64,000 nucleotides of DNA, taken from positions 9,940,001 to 10,004,000 of the forward strand of contig CANTUQ010000073.1 of assembly GCA_947683425.1 (NCBI GenBank), read 5' to 3'. Under the pieces are notes generated by a model. The model was not told the origin of the DNA and searched no databases. It worked only from the letters and a program-made list of their open reading frames with translations. Position numbers and translations under genes: made by a program. Positions 31,792 through 43,229 of the stretch are shown here, in pieces. The first letter of the stretch is position 1. Every line of letters begins with the position of its first letter. Origin of the DNA: Excoecaria cochinchinensis. Lineage: Eukaryota; Streptophyta; Magnoliopsida; Malpighiales; Euphorbiaceae.

Positions 31792-33821
31792 TATAAGCAT
31801 CGTGTCCCGGAACGGTCCAGATCAGAGATTACCCTATGATGAAATCAGTATCCGAGCCTGTATAAATGGTTTGGATTTGAAGGTTTTAGTCCCATGCTCC
31901 ACGAGAAATGAGTATTTTTACCTTTCATAGGCAGAGGGGGAGAAAACGGGGAATTTTTGAGTCAAAAAGGTATATTTTCCTCTACAGACGGCCAGCCCGT
32001 CTGTTAGGCCAGCCCGTCGCTTAGGGTCACAGACGGCCTGTGGTATTTTTCGACGCCCTTCGGAAGGCACCGCCTCTGTCAGAGCGCCGCCTGGTTTCCC
32101 GGAGCATGCAACCTTTCCGACGCCCGTCGGTGGAAGTGGCAGGGCCGTCAGATGAATCCTTGTGTCAGAAGGATTCTTCCGACGCCCGTCTCCATACACA
32201 GACGCTCGTCGGTCGTGCCTGGCTTATAAAAGCTTCGATTTTCACTTAAAAAAGGTTCCAAAAATTTTCAAGAGGGGAAACTCTGCCAAAATTCAAGCAT
32301 ATTTTCTCTCTCTTCCAGCAAACACATTCATAAAGAATTTCTTTTAATTAGAGGATCAAAATCATTAAAAAGAAACTAAAATCAATTAGTTTTCTTTGAA
32401 TTTTGGTTCCAAAGTCAATCTTTTGAGGGGTTAAGGAGGAAATAATCCATTTTCCTTTTTTGATCCTTCATTTTGTTTCTCGTGGAACGCGCGGGGCTCT
32501 AATCGACACAAGAATCTCATTTAAGCATTATCTGAGGGTAAGTATTCCGGACTCATTCTCCATATCATTTCATCTTTATTCCTTATTTTGCTATTATTTT
32601 TCTCTATTTTGACTCTTTTCATCTCATTTTGTGATAAAACCGCTTTTTGGCTTTAAAAAGAGTTTTTTTTCTTACTATTTTTTCGGAGACAGTGGTGACC
32701 GACGGGTCATCTTCATCACTGACGCCCGTCGGTCACCCCAGTCACAGACGCTCTTCCTCTTGAGTGAGCGATGGACATGTCGATCAACTTGACTGACGCC
32801 CGTCGGTCACCTAAGAAAGGCGGTCGGTGGGTTCTGTCTCCACATTTTCAAATCTTTTCTATCTCTTTCAAGTCCTTTTGACTTTATTTATGTTGAGTCT
32901 ATATATATATTGACATCTTTTAACTTTCTGTGAGTGTATATTGATTTTCTTGGACTATCCTGAGCTTGAGGGGCACCTACCATATTCGGAGGATTTCGTC
33001 CGGTTTAGTTTCCTAACCTTCTTGGTCATTTTCTTTATTCGTTTATTCATTAATTATTTTATGTGCATGGATGTACCCTTTTTGTATCTCGTTAAGTGTA
33101 AAAATGGATCAATGTTTTATACTGAATAAAATGAGGTTTTCATAAACGTAAGGACCCAATGTCCTATTTTTATCCAATAAAAATCATCACAAATTAAAAA
33201 ATCCAATTTAATAATGATGCATGCGAGGACCAAAGTCCTCAAAATAAGCAATGCCCTGATTTGTGTATGTATCGCACATTTATAAAAGGGAGTTGTATTC
33301 CGCTCCTTGTATTATTATAATTTATTGTTTTTGCTATTTACTTGCTCATTTACGGCTTTCCAAATATGAATAAATGCGCCTTCGATTAATTGCATCGTGT
33401 GGAGAGAGAGCGAATTGATGATAATTAAAATTTGATCATAAAATAATCGAGGTAGAAATAGATGAGAAATCCCGAACCCAGCTCTGGTCTTTGGGCTCAA
33501 AGAGGCTAGAGGTCTACCCTCCAAGACACCTTTTTGTGCCACGAGACTTTAGCGCTAATCCTAGGCTCCTTAGGGCGAGAGGTTTACCTTCCAAGACCCC
33601 TCTGGCTGGCCCAAAATGGATACTAAGCGCAGTCTTAGGCTCTCCGAGGCGAGAGAAACTTTCCCAATGTTCTATTGGGTGGCGACTCCATGAAACCTCC
33701 TTGTTGCCCAATATAGACGCACTTGCGATTTATTGCAAGCTGTCAACGGACCCACAAATGCCCCGATCGCCCTCAAGCGGGCGGTCGCACGGGCGGCCGC
33801 GGGGATCCGGCGCGCGTCACA
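31792..33821 (+). mobile_element. LTR3 of V (complete 3' LTR, 2030 bp)
   Basis: Runs from TATAAGCATCGTGTCCCGG (one change from the TG start of LTR1) to GCGCGTCACA. Landmarks: GC-rich inverted repeats 31985-32215, TATAAAA 32225-32231, donor-like GAGGGTAAGTATTCC ~32533, second GC block 32697-32825, hairpins 33150-33306 and LTR-internal TGGCGACTCC 33680-33689. It is followed by the TSD ATTGC and the right half of solo LTR W. Confidence 0.9.
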
Positions 33822-34262
33822 ATTGCCTAAAACAACATCTAAACGTCATTTTTAGGCAAAACGTCCTCTTAACAATTGTTCCCTAGGAAGTTATCTTTCA
33901 AATGGGACAAGATTAAGGTCAAATAGAGATCTACAACGTGAGATAAAGCCTAAATAAGCTATACTGTTCTAATGAACCAACTAGATTAGAGACACTTATG
34001 TTTGGCCAATTCTCAAGGTTTTAGAGAAAGAATTTTCTCAAGGTCATTTCTGAGACTTTTATAGTTATTGAAGTCATGGTTCTAACGGATCAATAATCAC
34101 TCAATTTTGAGGTCTAAAACTGCACTTATGACAAAAAAATTACACGGAGGTCTGATGAAAATGAGCAGAGTTTCCCAAAATCATATCTTACACTCAAAAA
34201 CTATATGGCAATCATCTAATGTCATCAACCCACATGCAAATGATCACATTACATAATCATAA

Positions 34263-34264
34263 CC

Positions 34265-34344
<80 letters not shown>
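34263..34344. repeat. (AT)n microsatellite in solo LTR W
   Basis: About 40 AT dinucleotides within the right half of W. Open frames of alternating Ile and Tyr on both strands here are artefacts of the repeat. Confidence 0.95.
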
Positions 34345-34346
<2 letters not shown>

Positions 34347-35203
34347 TAAGAACACAACAAGCAATCAAAATGATCACACACGATCCCGACCTTTAGATAG
34401 CTTGGCCACGCCTCTTTAATCGGTTCCAATCTTCTCCTTTCCCTTGTCCCTTTTCTTATCCACGGCTTACGTGCACAAATCAACCAAGAGAACGCTTAAA
34501 CCAAGCTCTTAACTTTAAACCAAAAACAGAAAACCAAAGTAGAAGAAGAAGACCAATACTAACAAAATCACACCACTTACCTCTTCTCAAGAACCAATCA
34601 ACCCTTATCTCACACCCTTCAAACCATTCCAAGTGATCCACTTAAAGAGCAAACCAAAAGAGAAAGAAAAGAGAAGGAGCACGGCAAAGCCAAAGAACAA
34701 AGAAAGCAAAAGAAGAACAAAAGGCCAAAAGCAGAAATTGCAAGGAGAAAGAGAAAGGGAAAGGCCGATCAACCCAAAGAAAGCCAACCTCACACATTAA
34801 TGCCTAACAACTAGCCTTTAATGCCATTAACCATCATAAATACATTAATTAGCTTAAAACAAAACTCATTAATCCAAGAGTTACATTCCCATGTTGCCTT
34901 GTGTCAACCTCCTACAATGCCACATGTCACAATCCCAATTCCAAGCCTTTTAAAACCCACATAAGCTGATTGTCCGCTGGAGGGTTCTGTCGCGCTCGTG
35001 ACAGAACTCCCACACACACCCAAACTGACACGTGTCTGCTACACATCATTTAAACTGACCTTCCACTAGAGGGTTCTATCGCGCTCATGACACTTGTCAC
35101 TCTCGCGACAGAACTCTCACACACTACAAACATTCGCAAACTTGCTAACATCCGAAAAACTTTAACCAAAAGTTCTAGGTCCAAATCGGGTCGTTACACC
35201 TAT

Positions 35204-35433
35204 AACTATCCATATTACTTTTCCTTTAATTGAAATTTCGGCAGCATAACGGCTTATATTTTGCACTACCTTCTTGCAAATTCAAACAATCCACAGCCCG
35301 TAAAGAGCATAACAACAATATTCACTCATGTAATCATCAATATAACCTACACACAACCATTTCCTTACTATGCCATAACTATCCAAGAGTAATACTTAAT
35401 TCCATATCACAAGTCATATTACATATCCATAAA
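35204..35433. mobile_element. Middle piece of repeat Z between W and the MITE
   Basis: Sequence that joins 10203 when W is removed at its CCTAT duplication. It has no coding content and runs into the hAT-type MITE at 35434. Confidence 0.45.
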
Positions 35434-36397
35434 TAGGGGTAAGCAAAAAAAATCGGTTGATGCGGTTAACCAGTAAACCAATCTGAAACTGAACCGGTGG
35501 ACTGGTTAACCGATTGTAATGAACTAGTTAATGGCTAGTATTTTAAAAAAACCGATATTAATGGAATGGTTAATGGTTTTGACTCATGTAATCGATTAAT
35601 CGAACTGATAACCGAATTTTTAGTTAATTTATTAATTATTCAACATGCTCATATTTAGTATTTATTATTATTTCTTGATTTATCAATTTATCAATAATAA
35701 AAATCATAATATATTCGAAAAGTTATATAACATTAATATATTAACGAAAAGTTACATATATGATGGACTTTTATTTCCACATACACAAAATTTTTTATTT
35801 TTCAAACATTTTAATATATATAATTAATTCCTAATTATAATTAATTTAATAATTTTAACTCTTTAATTAAAATATTTTATATTTAAATTATTAAAATTTA
35901 ATATGATAAATAATATTCAATTAAAATGTAGAATGTTAGTTTTAATATTCTTATAAGTAATATTTAATACTTGTAATTCTAATTAAATATATTTCGCTTT
36001 AAAAATAAAAAATTTCGTTGCAAGTAATAATTAATATTTAATAAAATTAAAAAATTACAATTTTTCCATTTATTACATTTTTCTATCATATGCATGCATA
36101 TTGACATAACATTTTTAGTTTATATTTATAATTTGAATATTATATTGAATTATACTTGGTTTTTAATTTTTATTTTTAAGTAACATGAACATTTTAATTT
36201 TTTTTTATGAATGTATTTTATAATTATAGTGGTTGACCGAAATAATATTTGTTAACCGATCCGAAAATCAGAAACCGATGGATTAATTAACCGATAATAA
36301 CGAACTGGTTAATGATTATTGATTTTCAAAAATCGATAGTTAATGGATTGATTTTTTTGGGTATCATGGACCGGTTAACCAGTCCATGATCATTCTA
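35434..36397. mobile_element. hAT-type MITE, 964 bp, TSD TCCATAAA
   Basis: Starts TAGGGGTAAGCAAAA and ends with a decayed inverted copy (TGATCATTCTA against the expected TGCTCACCCCTA), flanked by perfect 8-bp TCCATAAA duplications (35426-35433 and 36398-36405), which fits the hAT superfamily. Next to each end are repeats of GGACTGGTTAACCGATT and ACCGGTTAACC. The middle is very AT-rich. Same family as 47363-48032. No transposase, so non-autonomous. Confidence 0.9.
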
Positions 36398-36405
36398 TCC
36401 ATAAA

Positions 36406-36686
36406 TATCCATATAATTACGTATACATGCCAACATTAAATATACAAAATATCCTATCTAATATTCTTATCTGGTACTCTCCAAACTGATATATGCTTTG
36501 CTCCAAAAGTCGTCTAAAGGAATCTACACGCAATAAATAAACAACTACGCGCTAAACATTAAATATGCTCAGTGGTGGTTACAAATCTAAAAATTTTCAT
36601 TTAGTAATTTAACACACAAGCATGCACATTATGTTTACATATTCCTTTTTATTGGTATTTAATATGTCATAGTTATTTATCCTTAG

Positions 36687-36742
<56 letters not shown>

Positions 36743-36860
36743 CTACGATTAATTATTCAATTCTTGAATTATCAAATACCTTATAACATTTAACAATTTG
36801 AATTAACATAATATTACTTAATTTCATTTTTCATTTCTTATTCATTTAATGTTAACTTTA

Positions 36861-36911
<51 letters not shown>

Positions 36912-38391
36912 CTTAATCCCAAAATTTCTTATCAATTTTATTATTAACCTACATTCATAGTTTAATTACAATTTAATCCTTAAATCAGTCACATTATAAT
37001 ATTTTTACACATTAGTCCTTAAACTTTCATTTATTTACAATTTTGCCTTTCACTTAATTTAATTTACTGAAAACTATTATTTAATTACATTCTTTTACAC
37101 TTATTACATTATTTACCTTACAAATTACCCTTTAATCCCTTATTATTTTACAATAAATTACATTTTAGTCCCTATTATTTCTCTAATTTACATATTTTAA
37201 CATTTAAATCATTTATTTATCTATATTTATCACTTAAATCCATTACTTAGTGAAAATTACCAATTTACCTCTTAACTTTTATTTTTCTTTCAATTAAATC
37301 CATTTTCACTCTATTTCCTTATTTGTCTTCTATTTATTCATTTTTATTACATTATTACTATCTTGCCCCTAGTACCACTCCAATAAGAATCTTCAAACCG
37401 AAAACACGGGATGTGGACCCCACAGATCCACATTATTTTAAAGTGACCCAAATGACCACTCATATATTTACATTTCGTTTACATCTAAAATTTCATTTCA
37501 TTTAGTAGATCATCATTAGCCTACTAAAGTGAGTCGTCATGACTCACACCGCGGTATAGTGTTCCCATGGCTAACTAACTATATCCTGAACTAGATTAGC
37601 CACCAGATTATTACTAAGGGCAATTAATTATATATTTTTAATTTAAATTTTCATTTATTAATTACTTGACCTATAAAGTATATCTATTTCCAACTTTATT
37701 CATTTATCACTAATTGCATTCTAAGTCACTTATTTTACATTACTAACTTCAAATACAATAAAATCACATATAAACATATTATACCACATAACTTGCGTTA
37801 TGCACATAACCTGAGTACAACTTAGATAATTACTCAAATAAATTCTAAAAATTCTCATTAAATTTGTTTATACTAAATTTCCATTCTACTTTTATTTTAT
37901 GCCATGACAATTAATAATTAGCCAACATATTAAATAATACATTACATCATACCATTTGGCCTAGGTAATTTCTTTCCCCTCCATTTTTATTCTTTTATCA
38001 TTTATAATTAATTAAACATTATTATACCTTAACTTACGCATTTATGCAATTATCCCACATTAAATAATTAATTACAATTTATTTCCCTAAGTAACATCAT
38101 TCGGCCTTCACTATGTCTTCACCCTATTTTTATTTTCTTTCCATTTTGCACAGTCAATCCACTTATCATTCCATCCTAAACATGTCTATATGATTTAATT
38201 TAATTTTACATGCAATTTCCATACATACATAATATAAACACAACCTAAAATAATTCAAATTAAATGGAAAAGGTTAGATTTTGTAACCACTAACCTTATA
38301 GACTTGAAATACACTCCTCAAGCTTCCGTTTCCTTCTCTTTTCCCTTTACTGTGCCCTCACCTTCCTTATTTCCTATATATGGCTATTACG
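36406..38391. other. AT-rich LTR-like sequence (repeat Z continued) with microsatellites
   Basis: No gene. It holds (TA)n at about 36690-36740 and (TTA)n at about 36863-36907. A CTACACGC...CGCGCTAAAC...CTCAGTGG pattern at 36525-36575 resembles the CCGTGCTAAG...CTTAGTGGG pattern of LTRs W and 55194-59005, and TTTAGTCCCTATTATT-type text near 37170 fits plant gypsy LTRs. I read it as part of Z. The Athila LTR begins at 38392. Confidence 0.45.
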
Positions 38392-39741
38392 TGTATTTCT
38401 AAACGCTAAATCCGCAAGCATAGGGTTTACCGATTATAGTACCTAAAATATCGTTCTCACGAGGAATGTAGATTAATATTACTCACTATTACTACTAGAT
38501 TTTAATCTTGTTTACAATGTTCAATAATTTAAAGATTAATTTAAACTACTAGTGGAATGCAGAGTAATTAAACCTAATTAATGATGATCAAAGAAGACAG
38601 TATAGATTGTGAAGATGAATTAATAATCAATAGAACTTGAAGTAATTATTCTTGAGTGTTAGCGTATCCTTGTCATACAAGTCAAGTTGGATAAAGTTCT
38701 AATCCATTCTCTCGACATAAATTAGAGTGCCTAAAACTTACATCTATAATTCTAACCCGTAATTCTCCATAATGAATTAGTTGATTATACATGCAAATAT
38801 TAGGATAATTTAGCAACTTAGAGCAATCATCTAACATTATGATCTCTCAAATAATGCTTTGATAATTAATTTCTATTAGTTTTAAATGAGAATCTATCTC
38901 TCAACTAAATTCTCACTTATAGTGATCATGCATCAAATACTAGTAGGAATTCTACGAGCAAGAATACTAGATTGATATGAATAATAAAATATAATATAAA
39001 TATTCAAGTTCATAAATACATCATTTTATAATTACAAAGAAGAAATAAAAGATTAGAAATAGAAATAGGAGATCTCTCAACCCTTTTTCTTTCACCAAGT
39101 GTGTTCTTCCTCTTTTCAATTGTCTCCTCTTCAAAATATAAAAACTAACTCTAGAACTTTAGCTACATAAATTGTTTTTTCTCAAACTTACAGAAAAACT
39201 TAGTTAAAATTCCATCATCCTAAATTTACAACTGAATTTAATATATATATTGTTCCAAAGTTAATGTCTCTTGACATGCCTCTTCAAAGGGTTGTAAAAC
39301 TTGGTGGGAAGACTTAACTTTTCAAATGGCTTTTAAAAATAACTGCCCCAAACGGCTCTCTCTGTCGCTCTCACGACAGGACATAGATTCCTCTCCTTTG
39401 ACTTTTCCTCAGCTACATTGACTGCTTGACTTTCCTTGCTTCGTCGCGCTCACGACACTCTCAAGCTCGCGACAGGACGCGCTCTTCACTTCTTTGTTCT
39501 TCAGTGTCCTCTATCGCGCTCGCGACTCCCTCGCGCTCGTAACACTCTCAAGCTCGTGATAATGGCATTCTTTGCTTAGTCAATTCTGCTCCTTTCTCCA
39601 CATTTTCTCCCTTTTCTCCTACAAACATAAAACTTAACGCAAAAACATAAAACACACCTAATTCTAACACAATTAATCACAACTAAATATAATTTTTATC
39701 ACAAAACATAAACTAAATATGAGCTATTTTGACTCATATCA
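38392..39741 (-). mobile_element. 3' LTR of the minus-strand Athila-type element (1350 bp)
   Basis: On the minus strand it begins TGATATGAGTCAAAATAGC at 39741, next to a GTGTAGGGATT purine-rich stretch, the usual junction before Athila-type LTRs, and ends GCGTTTAGAAATACA at 38392. It contains several copies of the palindromic word (C)TGTCGCGCTCRCGACAG (39360-39560). The five bases outside are TTACG. The opposite LTR is not in the window, so the TSD cannot be tested. Confidence 0.65.
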
Positions 39742-41469
39742 AATCCCTACACTTAAACATTTGCTTGTCCTCAAGCAAAACTTAAAATGCAAAAACACAC
39801 AACACATAACACATAACACATAACACATCCACACAATTTTGGAGCGTGCATCTATATATGACAAGCATTTGGAAACAACATGAATAAGGCTTCATCTCTT
39901 AACACATTAGTCTAACTATGCAAATTCTCAAACAATATCATTGCCCATTAAACTCCAACAACCATGTACATTTGAAAAAATCATAAAGTTGCAAAACACA
40001 AGAATGTTTGCCCTCAAGAAATTGAATATCTTAACACATGTATAGATTATTTAATTCAAAACATTGCCTAAGATAATTCTCACTCAAACACTATATTCTT
40101 ACTTCACTCAATGTGTTTAGGGTTAGTGTTTCACTCATTCCTTTAATTTGCCATTGCATACCATAAACTTGTAATTAGTAAAAATCTCCACTACTAGTAT
40201 AAGGTAGTACATGAAATCAAAAGGGTCTTATTAAAGGTTATAGCTTGGCTTAGGTTAAGGTAGGACAATTTGGGTTAAGTAGCTCATTATGTGTAGAGAA
40301 CAAAATATCACCATATTATAAGAGACTTAACACTTAAGCATAGCATGATCTCATGACATTTTAACTTACTATTCTAATTCACTTCTTAATGGCCACATTT
40401 TCTACTAGTTTTTATTTTCACACTTTTGCTTTTTTTTGTGAATATTATGGGTGCATTTTATGTTCCATCCCACACTTTGTTCTTTCTTTCTCTTTTTATC
40501 TTTAGAAACTAGCCGTTTTCTAATATTGGACTTTGAGAAGAAGGAAATTCAACTAACATCATGCTTATACTAAATAAAATTTGTCTCCAATAATATAGTA
40601 ATCCTAATTCTCTCTATAAAAATGGTAACAAAAAGAAGTAGTTTATTGTTTAGCAAAGGTTTTTAGGCTAATTAAGTGCTTCACAACAAAAAAAATGGGT
40701 TAAAAGCTCAAAATTGGCTACCTAAAGTCAAAAAGAGTAAGCTATTTAAACAAGCCAAAATGATTTAATCTAGGTGCCCTTATAATGTTTCATGCACATC
40801 TCACACTAAATATAGTCTCAAAATTTACCAAAAACAAGTTCTAGAGGATATGGCACATCAATGCTCTCATACAAAGAAAAATTTTTCAATGTACAGGCTT
40901 CAAAAGCTCACTTTAGCTATAGGTCAAACTATCCTAAGCAATGATTTGCCAAAATAATCCTATTTACATGTGAAAAGATAAACAACTTAAAAAGAACCTA
41001 CACTAAAGTGCTTTACTAAGTCATGACCCTCACTATGCATATTAAATTGTCAAAGTAAAATAAACAATAATATTCCTTAAGAATTTGGCTAATTAAACCA
41101 ATTATTTAAAAACTCAAGCTAAACATGTACATGCTTCCAAATATGTATCAAATACAAAAGCTCCAAAATTAAGCAAACTCACAAACAACCTAAACATATA
41201 AACCTAAAACACAAATTCACTAACAATATATATACATATCACAAACAAATACCTAATACTAACAATTCATACAAATCCACAAGCTATACTATGCACATAC
41301 ATAAATGCATAAACATAACATGCATTCCCCACACTTAAAGGACACAATGTCCTCATTGTATAAGAAAATCAATCACAACCTAACAAAATCTAGAAAAACA
41401 ATCAAAACACTAAACACAAATAAAGAAAATAAAAGGAACTGCCCTTAAATCCCACTAGGGGAATCCGGT
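39742..41469 (-). other. 3' untranslated region of the Athila-type element
   Basis: No gene seen on either strand. On the minus strand it runs from the end of the ORF-1-like gene to the purine-rich tract beside the LTR, with a TTGAGGACAAGCAAATG stretch (39758-39775). Lengths of 1-2 kb here are usual in this lineage. Confidence 0.6.
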
Positions 41470-42660
41470 GGAGATGGTGTAAACTCCACATGCTATTTTC
41501 GAAAAATAGAAAGTAATTTGCGACTGAGACTCTTGTGACTTTTGTGCATCTCTTGCACTGATGTCTCAATGGAATCCATCCTTGCAGCCTCCATCCTATC
41601 TAAATGATTTAAAACTTGGTGCCACCCAGCTACTTGTCTACCCTCTTCATGCTCAGAATCTGACTCCCCCACTTCACTAGCTTCTTCATCATCAGATTCT
41701 TCTTCATTTGCAGTAGCTGTAGAGGTTGAAGGACCTTTGCCCTTGTCTAAACCTTGGCTTTCACCCTGTACATAATGATAAACAAACTTGGGAGGCCAAT
41801 TGCCTTTTGTTAACACATTAGCATTACGCAAATATTTAACATCCATCATGGCAACATGTTTATGCTCCTCCATGACAAAACTATTTAAATCCCCTAAACA
41901 CCTAGCATAATACCAGTCACCATATGGCCCATTCTTATAGTTTTAGTGTTGGCTATCGAAGCATGATACAGACCATCAAAGATAAAATCAATTGAACAAG
42001 GCATTTTCTTAGATTACAATAGGTTTAACACAAATAGGTCCTTAGCCTGCACTTTACTACTCTCTATACGACCAAACAAAGAATGGCATATAAACTTGTA
42101 AAAAAGCAATAAAACATCATTTTTGAATTGTTTATTCGTTGAATTTTTAGGGTTAAAATGAGCTAATCCTGTCAATTTTCTCCAAACATCAGAGGGACTA
42201 AACAAATGAGACTCAAATCTTTTACCATTTAGAGGAAACCCAAACCACTCATGCATTTCATCAAAACCAAATGCAAATTCTTGACCTTGATGGCGAAATT
42301 TAAAATCGATTTTTTTCCTTGTCAACATATTCAAGAGTGACAAAAAATTCTATGGCCCAATCTTTTCTAACAGGTAAATTCATATGCATAAATTTCCCCC
42401 ATTTCATATGCTTCAAATATTTTTCAAATTCTTGGGTAAGGCCCAAATTATTCAACAAGGAAAAATCTACATGCCACATCCCTAAATACATTTCTTAGCA
42501 AAATAAAGAAATTTCTCACCTTCCTTGTCAGAGTAAATAGGAAAGGGGCAATCATACTTGAATTTAAGAGCAAGCGAACTTGGGGCTGTTGAACTAGATT
42601 CTCTTGTTGCCTTTTTCCCTTTGTTTGCCAATGATTTAGTCTACACAATCGTGAAAAATC
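41470..42660 (-). pseudogene. ATHILA ORF-1-like gene between integrase and 3' LTR
   Basis: Minus-strand segments in alternating frames make one protein: SLANKGKKATRESSST (about 42640), FVTLEYVDKEKNRF (42300), then FGFDEMHEWFGFPLNGKRFE and FYKFICHSLFGRI (42290-42040), and a C-terminal part with an acidic Ser-rich stretch and a helix that ends in SHKSLSRKLLSIFRK (41873-41493). At least two frameshifts and several stops separate them. This resembles the ATHILA ORF-1 / plant transposon protein family. No signal peptide or transmembrane helix is seen, so I do not call it env-like. V carries a related second ORF. Confidence 0.65.
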
Positions 42661-43229
42661 CAGCAATACTAATAGCAAAACAACCAAATCAAGAAGAAAC
42701 AAAAACAGAAACAACAAGAAAAACCCTAAAAATCAAAGAAAAATATAAATATAAAGAGAAAACGTGATGGGGGTGGAGAGAAAACAACAAATAAGAGTGG
42801 GAATGGGAAGTTAGGGTTCATAAAGTATTTATAGGGAAAGGAAAATAGGGTTCCAACGGTTAGAAATCCAACTTTTTTTTTAAATCTCGCGTTCTGTTGC
42901 GCTCACAACAGAACGTTTTCTCAACCATTACCCATCTCCTGTCGTGCTCACGACAATAGTCACGCTCGCAACAGTAAGCAAAATATTTCTTTCCTACGTG
43001 CTCGCGACACTTGCCAACTCGCGACACAAATCAACTTTGCGTGACAGATAGGAAAACTCAACAATAATTTTTTCTCTTTGAAAAAGACACTCAAAATTTA
43101 ACCTATACTAATATACGTACTTACTTATGTAATCTGTAAAACAAAAAATAAACTATGTTAGCATACAAAAACAACTTAAAAATAATTAAATAAGTACAAA
43201 ATAAAAAGAAATGCGTAAATAACATTTAA
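42661..43229 (-). other. Spacer between Athila integrase and ORF-1-like gene
   Basis: Noncoding, AT-rich, apart from a cluster of TCGCGAC-type words at 42890-43030 (such as CTGTCGTGCTCACGACA and GTGCTCGCGACAC). On the minus strand this is the leader of the ORF-1-like gene. Confidence 0.55.

Larger units (their letters stand above)
11473..33821 (+). mobile_element. Composite Tat/Ogre-like retrotransposon V with three LTRs, TSD ATTGC
   Basis: Outer edges: TGTAAGCACC at 11473 and GCGCGTCACA at 33821, flanked by ATTGC on both sides (11468-11472 and 33822-33826). Inside, in order: LTR1 (11473-12780, cut short), a 3'-only internal copy (12781-16525), LTR2 (16526-18476), a nearly complete internal region (18477-31791) and LTR3 (31792-33821). 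The unit bounded by LTR2 and LTR3 is about 17.3 kb. Lineage assignment rests on the tRNA-Arg primer site, dual RNase H, protease and G-patch sequence and an antisense ORF after pol, all features of the Tat/Ogre clade. The single outer TSD means the tandem arose in place by recombination after one insertion. Confidence 0.85.
10204..35198. mobile_element. Solo LTR W (TSD CCTAT), interrupted by composite element V
   Basis: It starts TGTAACACCCC at 10204 and ends CGTTACA at 35198, flanked by perfect CCTAT duplications (10199-10203 and 35199-35203). Its own sequence is 10204-11472 plus 33827-35198, about 2.64 kb, with no coding sequence. It is related to the 55194-59005 repeat: both have the TGTAACACCCC start, a paired motif with CACGG then CCGTGCTAAG then CTTAGTGGG (near 10575 and 55580), and a shared ATTTTTAGGC-AAACGTCC block (33846 and 57733). 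The family resembles LTRs of plant Ty3/gypsy chromoviruses, but that assignment is from general form only. V inserted at 11473 with TSD ATTGC. Confidence 0.8.

Noticed and set aside
34219..34483. Ile-Tyr repeat frames on both strands
   Set aside because: Translation of an (AT)n run within solo LTR W.
36560..36580. GGTTACAAATC as the right end and AAATC duplication of repeat Z
   Set aside because: One base is missing for a proper CA end plus AAATC, Z would be only ~0.6 kb, and LTR-like sequence continues beyond it.
41470..42660. Env-like gene of the Athila element
   Set aside because: No signal peptide or transmembrane helix could be seen, and the wording fits the ATHILA ORF-1 type better.
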